NCBI RefSeq assembly: GCF_001436555.1
Contig: NZ_AYZR01000004.1
Coordinates: forward strand, 372,001 to 436,000
DNA: 64,000 nucleotides
Origin: Lentilactobacillus senioris DSM 24302 = JCM 17472
GTDB taxonomy: Bacteria; Bacillota; Bacilli; Lactobacillales; Lactobacillaceae
Direction of reading: 5' to 3'
Every line of letters starts with the position of its first letter. The stretch's first letter is position 1. The notes under the pieces are model-generated. The model was not told where the DNA came from. It saw only the letters and a list, made by a program, of their open reading frames with translations, and did no database searches. Made by a program: the position numbers and the translations under genes. Of the stretch, positions 42,721 to 52,886 are shown piece after piece.

Positions 42721-44034
42721 TTGAATAAGTTTTCTAACCAAGAAGAGGTAGCTAACCAGCTACCTCTTCTGGACGCATTAAGGAATAAACAAATTTTAAA
42801 ACGCGAAATTATTGCTGGTATTACTGGCTTTTTCGCCATTTCATATATTATTATTGTAAATCCATTGATCCTAAAGGATGCAGGGATACCAACTAATTTA
42901 AGTGTTTTTGCTACCATCATCGCTTCAGCGATCGGTTGCTTCATCATGGGCTTTTGGGCCAACGCCCCGGTAATTTTAACACCGGGGATGGGAGTGAACG
43001 CCTTCTTCACCTACACCGTTGTAGTAGGGATGGGCTTTACTTGGCAAGAAGCCATCGCTATATCGATGGTAGCTAGTGTGATTTACGCGTTGGTCGCGTT
43101 TACTAAGCTAGCTACGATTTTAGCAGATGGAATTCCGGAAACCTTAAAGGCCGGGATTACTGCCGGAATTGGTCTGTTCTTGGTGGAAATTGGATTAGAA
43201 AAGGCACAGTTAATCAAAAAGGGGACTAGCTCACTGTTGGCGGTTGGCAATTTAGCTCAACCCGCTACTTTATTAGCTTTATTTGGCTTATTGCTAACTT
43301 TGGTTCTCTTTTTGCGCAACGTAACGGGTGGCTTTTTCATCGGTATTTTGGTCACCTCGATTCTCGGAGTGATCTTCAATATCAAAGACCAATCAGCCCC
43401 AACCGTTACTTTGAGTGACTTCGGTCAATATCGTAAAATTTTATTTGCTGGCGATTTTAGCCATATTGCTAGCATTCCTGTGATTTTAGCCATTTTTTCA
43501 TTAACTATGATTTTGGTATTTGAATCAATGGGGTTACTAGAAGGAATTTTGCCGAACCCGAAAAAGTTCCGCAAAGCATTTCAAGCCAGTTCGGTAACTA
43601 GTTTTCTTTCTGGAATTTTAGGGACAAGTCCCACTGTGGCGGCGGCCGAAAGTGCTTCCGGAATTGAAAGCGGGGGTCGGACCGGACTAATGGCCATTGT
43701 GGCCGGAATCATGTTTACTTTGTCGCTATTCTTCATTCCCTTATTGGCGTATGTTCCCCAAGCTGCAATTGCTCCCGTGATTATTATTACCGGAGCGTTA
43801 ATGATGGCAGCGTTGGCTCGTATTAATTTAAATGATTTTGCAGAATGGTTCCCAGCCTTTCTAATCGTTGTGCTGATTCCGTTTACCACTAGTATTTCTA
43901 CCGGGTTAGCATTTGGCTTTGTGACTTATCCGTTGCTTCAAATTGCAACTGGAAAGGCTAAACAAATTTCGATTCCAACGTATGTGTTGGGTGGTTTGTT
44001 TTTAGTAGATTTGGTGCTTAGTGCACTACTTTAA
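42721..44034 (+). CDS. pbuG: AzgA-family purine (hypoxanthine/guanine) permease
   Basis: A 437-residue NCS2-type transporter with about 12 helices. N-terminal REIIAGITGFFAISYIIIVNP and TPGMGVNAFFTYTVV (residues about 80-100) plus GTSPTVAAAESASGIESGGRTG near 300-320 are the AzgA/PbuG signatures. The start is TTG 42721; the ribosome site is weak (AGGTT), which suggests coupling with nupC 30 bases upstream. It imports purine bases, matching the PurR box at the head of the operon. Confidence 0.88.
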   Translation: MNKFSNQEEVANQLPLLDALRNKQILKREIIAGITGFFAISYIIIVNPLILKDAGIPTNLSVFATIIASAIGCFIMGFWANAPVILTPGMGVNAFFTYTVVVGMGFTWQEAIAISMVASVIYALVAFTKLATILADGIPETLKAGITAGIGLFLVEIGLEKAQLIKKGTSSLLAVGNLAQPATLLALFGLLLTLVLFLRNVTGGFFIGILVTSILGVIFNIKDQSAPTVTLSDFGQYRKILFAGDFSHIASIPVILAIFSLTMILVFESMGLLEGILPNPKKFRKAFQASSVTSFLSGILGTSPTVAAAESASGIESGGRTGLMAIVAGIMFTLSLFFIPLLAYVPQAAIAPVIIITGALMMAALARINLNDFAEWFPAFLIVVLIPFTTSISTGLAFGFVTYPLLQIATGKAKQISIPTYVLGGLFLVDLVLSALL

Positions 44035-44057
44035 TTAAGAAAGTCGAGGTAATTATC

Positions 44058-44972
44058 ATGACCATTAAGATTATTATGGATACAGATCCAGGAATTGATG
44101 ATGCAGCAGCATTAACAATGGCAATTAACGATCCTCAAATCGATTTAGCGTTGGTAACTTCAGTTGCCGGTAACGTGACAGTTGACAAAACCACTAAGAA
44201 CGCTCAAAAAATTGTCCGTTTCTTCAACGCCGACGTGCCAGTAGCTGCTGGTGCTCAACAACCATTGATTAAAGAATTCGAAGACGCTGCGCGAATTCAC
44301 GGTGAATCAGGAATGCCCGGTTACGACTTCCCTGAAGATTTACCCAAACCCCTTGATATGACTGCAGTGGAAGCTTTGCATAAGTACATTATGGAAAGCG
44401 ACGAAAACATTACTTTGGTTCCTACTGGTTCATACACTAATATCGCTTTGTTGTTCAGTGAATACCCAGAAGTTAAGACTAAGATTGATCGTATCGTGGC
44501 CATGGGTGGCTCCTTGGGAATGGGCAATATGACTAGTGCTGCCGAATTCAACGTCTTCACTGATCCGGATGCCGCTAAAATCATGTATCAATCTGGGGTA
44601 CCAATCGTGATGATTGGCTTAGACATCACTATGAAAGCATTATTGACTCCGGAATCTCTTACTAAGTTAGAACACATGAATGAAGCTGGTAAAATGCTTC
44701 ATGACATTATTTCTAACGACGGCGATAAGAGTGAAGCTGGTAGTGCAATGCACGATGTTAACACTATTTTCTACTTACTTCATCCAGAAGCTATCACCAC
44801 TAAAGATATGTGGATCGACGTCATTACTGATGGCCCTGCCATTGGTGAAACCGTTGGTGACATTCGTGGTGCTTACCATGATGGCAAGACTAATGCTAAA
44901 GTCGCTGTGGATATTGATGCAGCAGCCTTTAACAAGTGGTTCTTAGAAGAAGTTAGCCAAATTAAAGACTAG
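44058..44972 (+). CDS. ribonucleoside hydrolase (IunH/Rih type)
   Basis: A 304-residue nucleoside hydrolase with the canonical Ca2+ motif IIMDTDPGIDDAAALTMA at the N-terminus, PVAAGAQQPL near residue 60, LVPTGSYTNIALLF near 117, and VAMGGSLGMGNMTSAAEFNV near 145. The last catalytic His is in AMHDVNTIFYLLHP near 230. It cleaves nucleosides to base and ribose in the cytosol. Last gene of the nucleoside uptake unit, 23 bases after the permease gene. Ribosome site AGTCGAGG. A terminator follows. Confidence 0.92.
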   Translation: MTIKIIMDTDPGIDDAAALTMAINDPQIDLALVTSVAGNVTVDKTTKNAQKIVRFFNADVPVAAGAQQPLIKEFEDAARIHGESGMPGYDFPEDLPKPLDMTAVEALHKYIMESDENITLVPTGSYTNIALLFSEYPEVKTKIDRIVAMGGSLGMGNMTSAAEFNVFTDPDAAKIMYQSGVPIVMIGLDITMKALLTPESLTKLEHMNEAGKMLHDIISNDGDKSEAGSAMHDVNTIFYLLHPEAITTKDMWIDVITDGPAIGETVGDIRGAYHDGKTNAKVAVDIDAAAFNKWFLEEVSQIKD

Positions 44973-44983
44973 GTTGGTCTTTT

Positions 44984-45031
44984 CCAAATGAAAGATTCGT
45001 TTTCGGTTTAACCGGACGAATCTTTTTTTGT
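44984..45031 (+). terminator. terminator of the nucleoside operon
   Basis: AAAGATTCGT-TTTCGGTTTAACCGG-ACGAATCTTTTTTT hairpin. Confidence 0.85.
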
Positions 45032-45151
45032 ACAATTAAATGCCTTTTTCGGCCATTAAAATCGGCTGACTCGGTTGTCACCACGGGCATTTTACGTTAA
45101 AGTATAAGAAGACGTGGAACATTCTGTTTCACACTTTGCAGGAGAAAAAAT

Positions 45152-45880
45152 ATGAACATCGAACAGTTTAAAGCTGAACTTGCTCTTCACCAAATTCATT
45201 TGAGTGATAAGCAATTGCAACAATTTGAAGATTACTACCAATTATTGGTAGCAACCAATGAACACGTTAATTTAACAACCATTACAGAACATTCGGCGGT
45301 GTACTTGAAGCACTTTTATGATTCTTTGACCCCCGCTTTTTTTGTTGCCGAAATCAGAGATACTCCGATTAAATTATGTGATGTGGGTGCTGGGGCAGGC
45401 TTTCCATCAATTCCGTTGAAGATCGTTTTCCCAGAAATTGAAGTGACAATTGTTGATTCCTTAAACAAGCGGATTAACTTTTTGAAAGAGTTGGTAGAAA
45501 AGCTAGGTTTAACTGGCGTGCATTTAGTTCATGCCAGAGCTGAAGAGTTTGGGGCTGCCAAGTCTGATCACCGGGAAACTTTTGATATGGTTACTGCTCG
45601 CGCGGTGGCTCGCATGAGTGTCTTAAGTGAATTATGCTTGCCATTGGTAAAAGTTGGCGGCCATTTAGTTGCTCTTAAAGCTACTAAGACCCAAAGCGAA
45701 TTAGAAGACGCTCAAAAGGCATTGAAAGTATTGGGTGGCACTATCGAAGCCGATTACGATTTAAAATTACCAATTACCGAAGATGAACGGCATATAGTGG
45801 TAATCGAGAAGAACAAGAAGACCCCGAAAAAGTTTCCACGTAAACCGGGAACTCCAAATAAGGAACCCATTCAGGCGTAA
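45152..45880 (+). CDS. rsmG: 16S rRNA (guanine527-N7)-methyltransferase
   Basis: A 242-residue class I SAM methyltransferase (GidB). SAM motif [19 protein letters not shown] near residue 74, [14 protein letters not shown] near 100, and [15 protein letters not shown] near 143 identify RsmG, which modifies G527 of 16S rRNA. A basic tail ([12 protein letters not shown]) extends the C-terminus. First gene of the origin-proximal block; 17 bases separate it from parA. Ribosome site CAGGAGAAA. Confidence 0.96.
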   Translation: MNIEQFKAELALHQIHLSDKQLQQFEDYYQLLVATNEHVNLTTITEHSAVYLKHFYDSLTPAFFVAEIRDTPIKLCDVGAGAGFPSIPLKIVFPEIEVTIVDSLNKRINFLKELVEKLGLTGVHLVHARAEEFGAAKSDHRETFDMVTARAVARMSVLSELCLPLVKVGGHLVALKATKTQSELEDAQKALKVLGGTIEADYDLKLPITEDERHIVVIEKNKKTPKKFPRKPGTPNKEPIQA

Positions 45881-45897
45881 GCTAAAGGAGGATTCAG

Positions 45898-46665
45898 ATG
45901 ACCGATGTAATTGCCCTTGCTAATCAAAAGGGGGGAGTGGGTAAAACCACCACTACGGTTAACTTGGGAGCTGACTTAGCTACTTTGGGTAACCGCGTGT
46001 TGATAGTGGATGTTGATGCCCAAGGAAACGCAACTAGTGGGGTGGGCATTTCCAAAGCTGATATCCAAAAAGATATTTATGATGTGTTGATTAATGAAGC
46101 ACCACTTGCAGATGTTATTATGGCAACGCAACATGAAAATTTAGATATTGTTCCGGCCACTATTCAATTATCAGGAGCTGAGATTGAATTGACTCCCCAA
46201 ATGGCCAGAGAGATTCGTCTTAAGCAGGCGTTAGAAACGGTAAAGGAACAGTATGATTATGTACTAATTGATTGTCCACCATCGTTAGGACTTATTACAA
46301 TTAATGCCTTTACTGCTAGCAATTCGATTCTCATCCCAGTCCAAAGTGAGTACTACGCCTTAGAAGGGTTAAGTCAATTGCTTAATACGATTGCCCTTGT
46401 TCGCAAGCACTTTAATGCGGATCTTAAAATCGAAGGAGTATTGTTAACGATGTACGATGCTCGAACTAACTTGGGAGCGCAAGTTAATAAAGAAGTACGT
46501 GATTATTTTAAAGACTCAGTGTATGACACCGTCATTCCTCGTAATGTCCGCTTATCTGAAGCGCCTAGTTATGGAATGCCGATTAGTGATTACGATCCTA
46601 AGTCCAAGGGAGCTGAGTGTTATTTGAATTTAGCCAAGGAGGTATTGGCAGCACATGGAGGATAA
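45898..46665 (+). CDS. parA: chromosome partitioning ATPase ParA/Soj
   Basis: A 255-residue Walker-type ATPase. Deviant Walker A KGGVGKTTTTVNLGADLA (residues 11-28), VDVDAQGNATSG (A' region near 40) and VLIDCPPSLGLITINA (Walker B near 122) are present. It acts with ParB in origin segregation and, in Firmicutes, controls DnaA. ATG behind AAAGGAGGA. Its 3' end overlaps parB by 11 bases. Confidence 0.95.
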   Translation: MTDVIALANQKGGVGKTTTTVNLGADLATLGNRVLIVDVDAQGNATSGVGISKADIQKDIYDVLINEAPLADVIMATQHENLDIVPATIQLSGAEIELTPQMAREIRLKQALETVKEQYDYVLIDCPPSLGLITINAFTASNSILIPVQSEYYALEGLSQLLNTIALVRKHFNADLKIEGVLLTMYDARTNLGAQVNKEVRDYFKDSVYDTVIPRNVRLSEAPSYGMPISDYDPKSKGAECYLNLAKEVLAAHGG

Positions 46666-47548
46666 GAAACGAAAAGGCTCCGGGTTAGGCCGAGGAATTG
46701 AGGCGTTGTTTGCAGATAATGCAGTCGACACCAGTAAGGAAGAGGTTCATGATTTGGCGGTCGATGCTATCATGCCTAATCCTTATCAACCCCGACATCA
46801 ATTTGATGAAAGTAAATTAGCTGATTTAACAGCTTCCATTAAAGAATCTGGTGTGTTTCAACCGGTGACTGTCAGACGTCCTAATCCAGAAATTAATGCG
46901 TATGAGTTACTAACCGGAGAACGGCGCTTACGTGCTTCTCGATTGGCTGGTCTATCATCAATTCCTGGGATAGTTCGTGATGTTAGCGATGAAGAAATGA
47001 TGGAAATTGCGGTAGTCGAAAACTTACAACGAGAAGATTTAACCCCACTAGAAGAAGCAGAAGCGTATAATGCTTTGATGACCAAACTTAATTTGACTCA
47101 AGCAGAAGTTGCTAATCGGTTAGGGAAAAGTCGTCCGTATATCGCAAACTATCTTCGTATTTTGGGACTACCTGAAGAAATCAAAAATCTTTTGCAAGAA
47201 GAAAAGATCTCGATGGGCCAGGCTAGAACTTTACTGGGATTAGAAAACAAAAACCAAATTCCAGAACTAGCTGCTAAGACGGTTAAAAATGGAATGACGG
47301 TTCGCGAACTAGAACGCGAAGTGGCTAGATTGAACTCCGCTAACCACAAGGGTGAAACGAAGAGAAGCCGAGTAGTAAAAACGCCTTTTGTTAAGGAGTC
47401 GGAAAATCAACTGCAAGAACACTTTGGCACTAAAGTTTCCATTAACTCCACCAACAAGAAAAAAGGTGAGGGGAAAATTGAAATTGCCTATATGTCAGAT
47501 GATGATTTGAACCGCATTTTGGATCTATTAAATGTCAACCTAGATTAG
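46655..47548 (+). CDS. parB: chromosome partitioning protein ParB/Spo0J
   Basis: A 297-residue CTP-dependent DNA clamp. N-terminal GLGRGIEALF, the CTPase motifs NPYQPRHQFDE (near residue 42), LLTGERRLRASRLAG (near 88) and VVENLQREDLTPLEEAEAY (near 114), then the HTH (LTQAEVANRLGKSRPYIANYLR) and a C-terminal dimer domain. Start ATG 46655 behind CAAGGAGGT inside parA, so translation is coupled. I found no full parS site in the window. Confidence 0.95.
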   Translation: MEDKKRKGSGLGRGIEALFADNAVDTSKEEVHDLAVDAIMPNPYQPRHQFDESKLADLTASIKESGVFQPVTVRRPNPEINAYELLTGERRLRASRLAGLSSIPGIVRDVSDEEMMEIAVVENLQREDLTPLEEAEAYNALMTKLNLTQAEVANRLGKSRPYIANYLRILGLPEEIKNLLQEEKISMGQARTLLGLENKNQIPELAAKTVKNGMTVRELEREVARLNSANHKGETKRSRVVKTPFVKESENQLQEHFGTKVSINSTNKKKGEGKIEIAYMSDDDLNRILDLLNVNLD

Positions 47549-47559
47549 GAGGACGTAAA

Positions 47560-47745
47560 ATGTACGAATTACACGATTTAGTTGAAATGAAAAAGCCCCA
47601 TCCATGTGGTACCAACCGGTGGGAAATTATTCGCATGGGAGCCGACATTAAAATTCAATGTACCGGCTGCGGTCACGTGGTGATGCTGTCCCGGCGAGAA
47701 TTTGAACATAAGCTCAAAAAAGTACTTCAAAAAGCAAACGATTAA
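47560..47745 (+). CDS. DUF951 family protein
   Basis: A 61-residue protein with four-residue landmarks of DUF951: EMKKPHPCGTNRWEIIRMG and IQCTGCGHVVMLSRREFE. Two Cys-containing motifs may bind zinc and an RNA-binding OB-like fold is assumed for the family. Its conserved place between parB and ychF supports the call. ATG behind AGGAGGAC. Confidence 0.9.
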   Translation: MYELHDLVEMKKPHPCGTNRWEIIRMGADIKIQCTGCGHVVMLSRREFEHKLKKVLQKAND

Positions 47746-47762
47746 CGGAAGAAGGATTTAAC

Positions 47763-48863
47763 ATGTCACTTACTGCAGGAATTGTTGGTTTACCTAACGT
47801 CGGCAAATCAACTTTGTTTAACGCTATTACTAAGGCGGGCGCCGAAATGGCTAACTACCCGTTTGCCACAATCGATCCTAACGTGGGAATGGTTGAAGTT
47901 CCAGATGATCGTTTAGATCGTATTCAAGAATTGATTCCAGCTGATAAGGTGGTTCCAACTACTTTTGAATTTACCGATATTGCCGGAATTGTTAAGGGGG
48001 CCAGCAAGGGTGAAGGCCTCGGTAACAAGTTCTTAGAAAATATTCGCCAAGTAGACGCCATTGTGCACGTGGTACGGGCCTTTGATGATGATAATATCAC
48101 TCACGTTTCTGGAAAAGTGGATCCTATTGACGATATTGAAACCATCAATTTGGAATTAGGGATGGCTGACTTAGAAGCTGTCGACAAACGCTTGAGTAAG
48201 GTTCAACGGGCTGCTAAAGGAAACGATAAAGATGCTAAAGCTGAATTAGCCGTTTTAGAAAAAATCAAACCCGTCTTAGAAGCCGGTGGAGCCGTTCGGA
48301 CCATTGAATTCGACGAAGAAGAACAAAAGATTGTTAAAGGCCTATTCCTATTAACTTCTAAACCAGTTCTTTATGTAGCTAACATTGCCGAAGATGATAT
48401 GGCTGATCCAGAAGCATCAGAATACTTCCAACAAATTAAGGAATATGCTGCTAAGGAAAATGCAGAGGCTATTGCTGTGGCTGCCGAAGCCGAAGAAGAA
48501 ATTGCCGAATTAGATGATGCTGATAAAGCTGATTTCTTAGCTGCTGAAGGGGTAGAAGAACCCGGCTTGAACCGCTTGATTCGCGCTTCTTACAAACTTT
48601 TGGGATTACAAACTTTCTTCACCGCTGGTGGTAAAGAAACCAAGGCCTGGACTTTTAAGGCCGGAACCAAGGCCCCTCAAGCAGCCGGGATTATTCATTC
48701 TGATTTTGAACGTGGTTTTATCCGGGCCGAAGTAATGTCCTTTACTGATTTAGACGAATTAGAAACTCCATCCGCCGTTAAGGAAGCCGGTAAGTTGCGT
48801 TCGGAAGGTAAGGAATACGTCATGCAAGATGGCGACATTGTTGAATTTAGATTTAACGTATAA
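47763..48863 (+). CDS. ychF: redox-regulated/ribosome-associated ATPase YchF
   Basis: A 366-residue Obg-family P-loop protein binding ATP rather than GTP. G1 [15 protein letters not shown] (8-22), G3 [17 protein letters not shown] (near 70), and the variant G4 YVANIAEDD (NxxE instead of NKxD, the ATP-specificity mark) are seen. A coiled coil lies near residues 130-165 and a TGS domain at the C-terminus ([20 protein letters not shown]). Cytosolic. Ribosome site GAAGAAGGA. Confidence 0.95.
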   Translation: MSLTAGIVGLPNVGKSTLFNAITKAGAEMANYPFATIDPNVGMVEVPDDRLDRIQELIPADKVVPTTFEFTDIAGIVKGASKGEGLGNKFLENIRQVDAIVHVVRAFDDDNITHVSGKVDPIDDIETINLELGMADLEAVDKRLSKVQRAAKGNDKDAKAELAVLEKIKPVLEAGGAVRTIEFDEEEQKIVKGLFLLTSKPVLYVANIAEDDMADPEASEYFQQIKEYAAKENAEAIAVAAEAEEEIAELDDADKADFLAAEGVEEPGLNRLIRASYKLLGLQTFFTAGGKETKAWTFKAGTKAPQAAGIIHSDFERGFIRAEVMSFTDLDELETPSAVKEAGKLRSEGKEYVMQDGDIVEFRFNV

Positions 48864-48876
48864 AGGAGCTTTTTAA

Positions 48877-49590
48877 GTGAGCAATAATGAAGAAAAGCGT
48901 AACGCTAACGTTCACCAGGATCGCAACCGGACTGCTAAACAAGGTCACCAACGGTTTGACGATTTAGGCTTAACTAAGCGTAACGCAGAATACATGTTTA
49001 AATTTAGCCAAGCTTTAAATGCCACTAAGTTAAGCGGTGAGGTTAAGGCTAATACCATTGACACTATGCTAGCAGAATTAAAAGACGGCCAAAAATCTGG
49101 TAAAACTGCTCGTAACATGTGGGGGACTGTCGAACAAAAAGTGCAAAACACAGTTAACCCACCCCAAAAAGAAGTAGGCGTAATGGGAGCAAACTACTGG
49201 CCTAACGCTGCTTACAACACCTTGATGTTCTTTATGATCTTCACTTTGTTGTACGGAATTACTTCCATGATGGCTAAGAATGCTAACACTAACACCACAA
49301 TGGGAATTACTGGAATTATCGTTAGTTCATTAGTGGCCGGAGCTACTATTCCACTAGTTTCCAACCTATTCGATCCTAAGGCTAAGCACCGTTACTCTGG
49401 CTGGATACGAGTACTATTTTTGATTGGGTTGTTCTTAGTATGGATGGTCATTTTCTTTGGGGCCGCAGTCATCCCACGAGTAATCAATCCAATCATGCCA
49501 CCTGCAGTGGATATTATTTTGGGTGTTATCGCTGCTCTTGGAATGTGGTATATTAAACGGAATTACTCAATTAGCAATACAATTTTTTAA
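48877..49590 (+). CDS. DUF1129 family membrane protein
   Basis: A 237-residue protein: a charged N-terminal half (about residues 1-105), then four or five helices starting at ANYWPNAAYNTLMFFMIFTL. DUF1129 proteins are conserved here in lactobacilli between ychF and guaB; their role is unknown. GTG 48877 follows AAAGGAGC, 13 bases after ychF, so the two are likely in one unit. A terminator follows at 49598. Confidence 0.85.
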   Translation: MSNNEEKRNANVHQDRNRTAKQGHQRFDDLGLTKRNAEYMFKFSQALNATKLSGEVKANTIDTMLAELKDGQKSGKTARNMWGTVEQKVQNTVNPPQKEVGVMGANYWPNAAYNTLMFFMIFTLLYGITSMMAKNANTNTTMGITGIIVSSLVAGATIPLVSNLFDPKAKHRYSGWIRVLFLIGLFLVWMVIFFGAAVIPRVINPIMPPAVDIILGVIAALGMWYIKRNYSISNTIF

Positions 49591-49597
49591 TGGTTAC

Positions 49598-50794
<1,197 letters not shown>

Positions 50795-50796
50795 AA

Positions 50797-50830
50797 GAAA
50801 AAGTCGGTTAATGCCGGCTTTTTATTTAGT
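50797..50830 (+). terminator. terminator of guaB
   Basis: AAAAGTCGGT-TAAT-GCCGGCTTTTT hairpin. Confidence 0.7.
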
Positions 50831-50988
50831 TATAGATATTTGAAAAATTAGAAGCACTTTAAACTACGTTGGTTCTAGCACTCTATAGTTTTCGTTAAGC
50901 TTAAAGGCCCCTAGTTGGTCATCATATCCAAAAAGTGTAGAATTAAGTTAGGTTGATCTATCATTAATTATTAAATGAGGTTACTATT

Positions 50989-51678
50989 ATGAAAATATTA
51001 GTTGTTGATGACGATAAAGAAATTGCACAATTATTAGAAATTTACATTCGAAATGAAGGGTATGAACCAGTCTCTGCTTATAGCGGTCAAGAAGCACTTA
51101 CTAAGTTACGGACTGAATCAGATATCGGCTTGATGATTTTAGATATCATGATGCCTAAGATGAACGGAATTGAAGTGATTAAGGAAGTCCGTAAAGACTC
51201 TCAAATTCCAATTATCGTCCTTTCTGCTAAGACCGAAGATATGGATAAAATTCAAGGCTTGATCAGTGGTGCGGACGATTACGTTACCAAACCATTCAAC
51301 CCACTAGAAGTAATGGCTAGAGTGAAATCATTACTCCGGCGAGCAGAAGAGCATGTAACCGATGATACCCCAGATATTTTAGACATCGGTCCGTTAACGA
51401 TTAATAAGGACTCTCACGAAGTAAAAACTATCACTGGTACCCCAATCCAGTTGACAGCCTTGGAATTTGGTATTTTATACCTCTTAGCTAGTCATCCGAA
51501 CCGGGTCTTTTCTGCTGACGAAATTTTTGAACGGGTATGGCGGCAAGAAAGTATCGTTTCCGCTAAAACGGTTATGGTTCATGTGAGTCATTTACGTGAT
51601 AAAATTGAAGAAGCTACCAACGGTGAAAAGGTTATTCAAACTGTTTGGGGCGTAGGCTATAAAATCGAATCCCATTAA
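50989..51678 (+). CDS. OmpR/PhoB-family response regulator (VanR-like)
   Basis: A 229-residue regulator. Receiver domain 1-120 with DDD at 7-9, phospho-acceptor Asp52 (LMILDIMMP), Ser/Thr in VLSAK and Lys in DDYVTKPF. C-terminal winged helix with FGILYLLASHPNRVFSADEIFERVW and KTVMVHVSHLRDKI. It pairs with the histidine kinase 24 bases downstream, and dacA follows, so a cell-wall stress role is likely. Ribosome site TGAGGTTACT. Confidence 0.92.
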   Translation: MKILVVDDDKEIAQLLEIYIRNEGYEPVSAYSGQEALTKLRTESDIGLMILDIMMPKMNGIEVIKEVRKDSQIPIIVLSAKTEDMDKIQGLISGADDYVTKPFNPLEVMARVKSLLRRAEEHVTDDTPDILDIGPLTINKDSHEVKTITGTPIQLTALEFGILYLLASHPNRVFSADEIFERVWRQESIVSAKTVMVHVSHLRDKIEEATNGEKVIQTVWGVGYKIESH

Positions 51679-51701
51679 TCTAAGAAAAGGAAGCAGATAA
51701 C

Positions 51702-52886
51702 GTGAAACTAACTGGCCGTGAAAAAACTGAATTATTTTTAGAAGGGGTCGTTACGGTTATTCTGCTACTGCTTTTGAACTTGTCGATCATTGTTCTAATC
51801 AACGAAACCTTATCGACTAATCCCGGCTTACAAGACGGGATTTTTATTATAAAACGATCTATCGTGATTGGTCCCAACCATTATCAGATTTGGAGCTGGG
51901 AAAATATTTTCATTGCTGCAATGTTTGTTTTTGACGCCGCAGTTGTATATTGGAGATTAATCCGGCGTTATCATCAAATTGAATTGCGCCACATCATTAA
52001 CGAGCTTCATTACATTGCTAATGGTCATTTGGATCACCGAATTGATTTTCATTTGTCGGGAAATACTCAAACAGTAGTGGAAAGTATTAATGCTTTGGTA
52101 GATAGTGTGATTGAATCTATTGAAGAAGAACGGGCAATCGAACATTCTAAGGATGAGTTGATTACTAACGTCAGCCATGATTTGAGAACGCCGTTAACTT
52201 CAATTTTAGGCTATCTCGGCTTAATTCAAGACAAACAGTACCATAGCGAAGAAGACCTGTTGAAATACACGGAAATTGCGTATTTAAAGTCAAAGCAAAT
52301 GAAGTCGCTGGTTGATAATTTGTTTGAGTACACTAAAGTACAACAAACCGGGACGCAGTTGTCGTATAATCGAATTGACGTAGACCAAATGTTAGAGCAG
52401 TTAGTGGCCAGCTTTGAGTTAGAAGCTAACAAGCATGACTTGGTGGTTACGGCTGACGATAATGACTCCCAATTGTTCATTGAAGCGGATGCTGAAAAAC
52501 TGGGACGGGTATTTAATAACCTGATTGCTAACGCCATTAAATATGGGGTGGGTGGTAAGCACATTTACCTCAAGGCCACGAAAAAAAATGATGAAGAAGC
52601 CGTCATTGAGGTTATCAATGATGGTCCTAAAATTCCCAAAGAATCACTTAACCAAATTTTTGAACGGTTCTATCGAGTGGAAGGATCCCGAAATAAGGAT
52701 ACTGGAGGAGCCGGTCTGGGGTTAGCGATTGCCCAAAGTATTGTGCAACTCCATGGTGGTTACATCGATGTTACTTCGGATGATGAGTTTACTACGTTTG
52801 CAATTCATATCCCGATTACTAGAAATGATCAAATTACTAATCCTCAATCCCACCAATTAATTTCTAAGCAAGGAGAAAAGAAATGA
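51702..52886 (+). CDS. sensor histidine kinase (VanS-like)
   Basis: A 394-residue membrane kinase. Two helices (about residues 10-33 and 64-85) enclose a 30-residue outside loop (NETLSTNPGLQDGIFIIKRS). Then a HAMP-like linker, H-box LITNVSHDLRTPLTSILGYL near residue 150, N-box RVFNNLIANAIKYG, G1 VINDGPKIP, F-box IFERFYRVEGSR and G2 GGAGLGLAIAQSI. The small sensor loop suggests detection of membrane or lipid II signals. GTG 51702; its TGA overlaps the ATG of dacA (ATGA). Confidence 0.93.
   Translation: MKLTGREKTELFLEGVVTVILLLLLNLSIIVLINETLSTNPGLQDGIFIIKRSIVIGPNHYQIWSWENIFIAAMFVFDAAVVYWRLIRRYHQIELRHIINELHYIANGHLDHRIDFHLSGNTQTVVESINALVDSVIESIEEERAIEHSKDELITNVSHDLRTPLTSILGYLGLIQDKQYHSEEDLLKYTEIAYLKSKQMKSLVDNLFEYTKVQQTGTQLSYNRIDVDQMLEQLVASFELEANKHDLVVTADDNDSQLFIEADAEKLGRVFNNLIANAIKYGVGGKHIYLKATKKNDEEAVIEVINDGPKIPKESLNQIFERFYRVEGSRNKDTGGAGLGLAIAQSIVQLHGGYIDVTSDDEFTTFAIHIPITRNDQITNPQSHQLISKQGEKK

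Noticed and set aside
45114-45132. GTGGAACA-TTC-TGTTTCAC upstream of rsmG, resembling parS halves
   Set aside because: The half-sites are in the reverse order to parS (TGTTTCAC-GTGAAACA), so ParB should not recognise it as a parS site; it is more likely a small hairpin in the leader.
48062-48080. TGCACGTGGTAC and GGTCACGTGGTGA (47670) as parS
   Set aside because: Only the CACGTG centre agrees; the outer bases do not match and both lie in conserved coding sequence.
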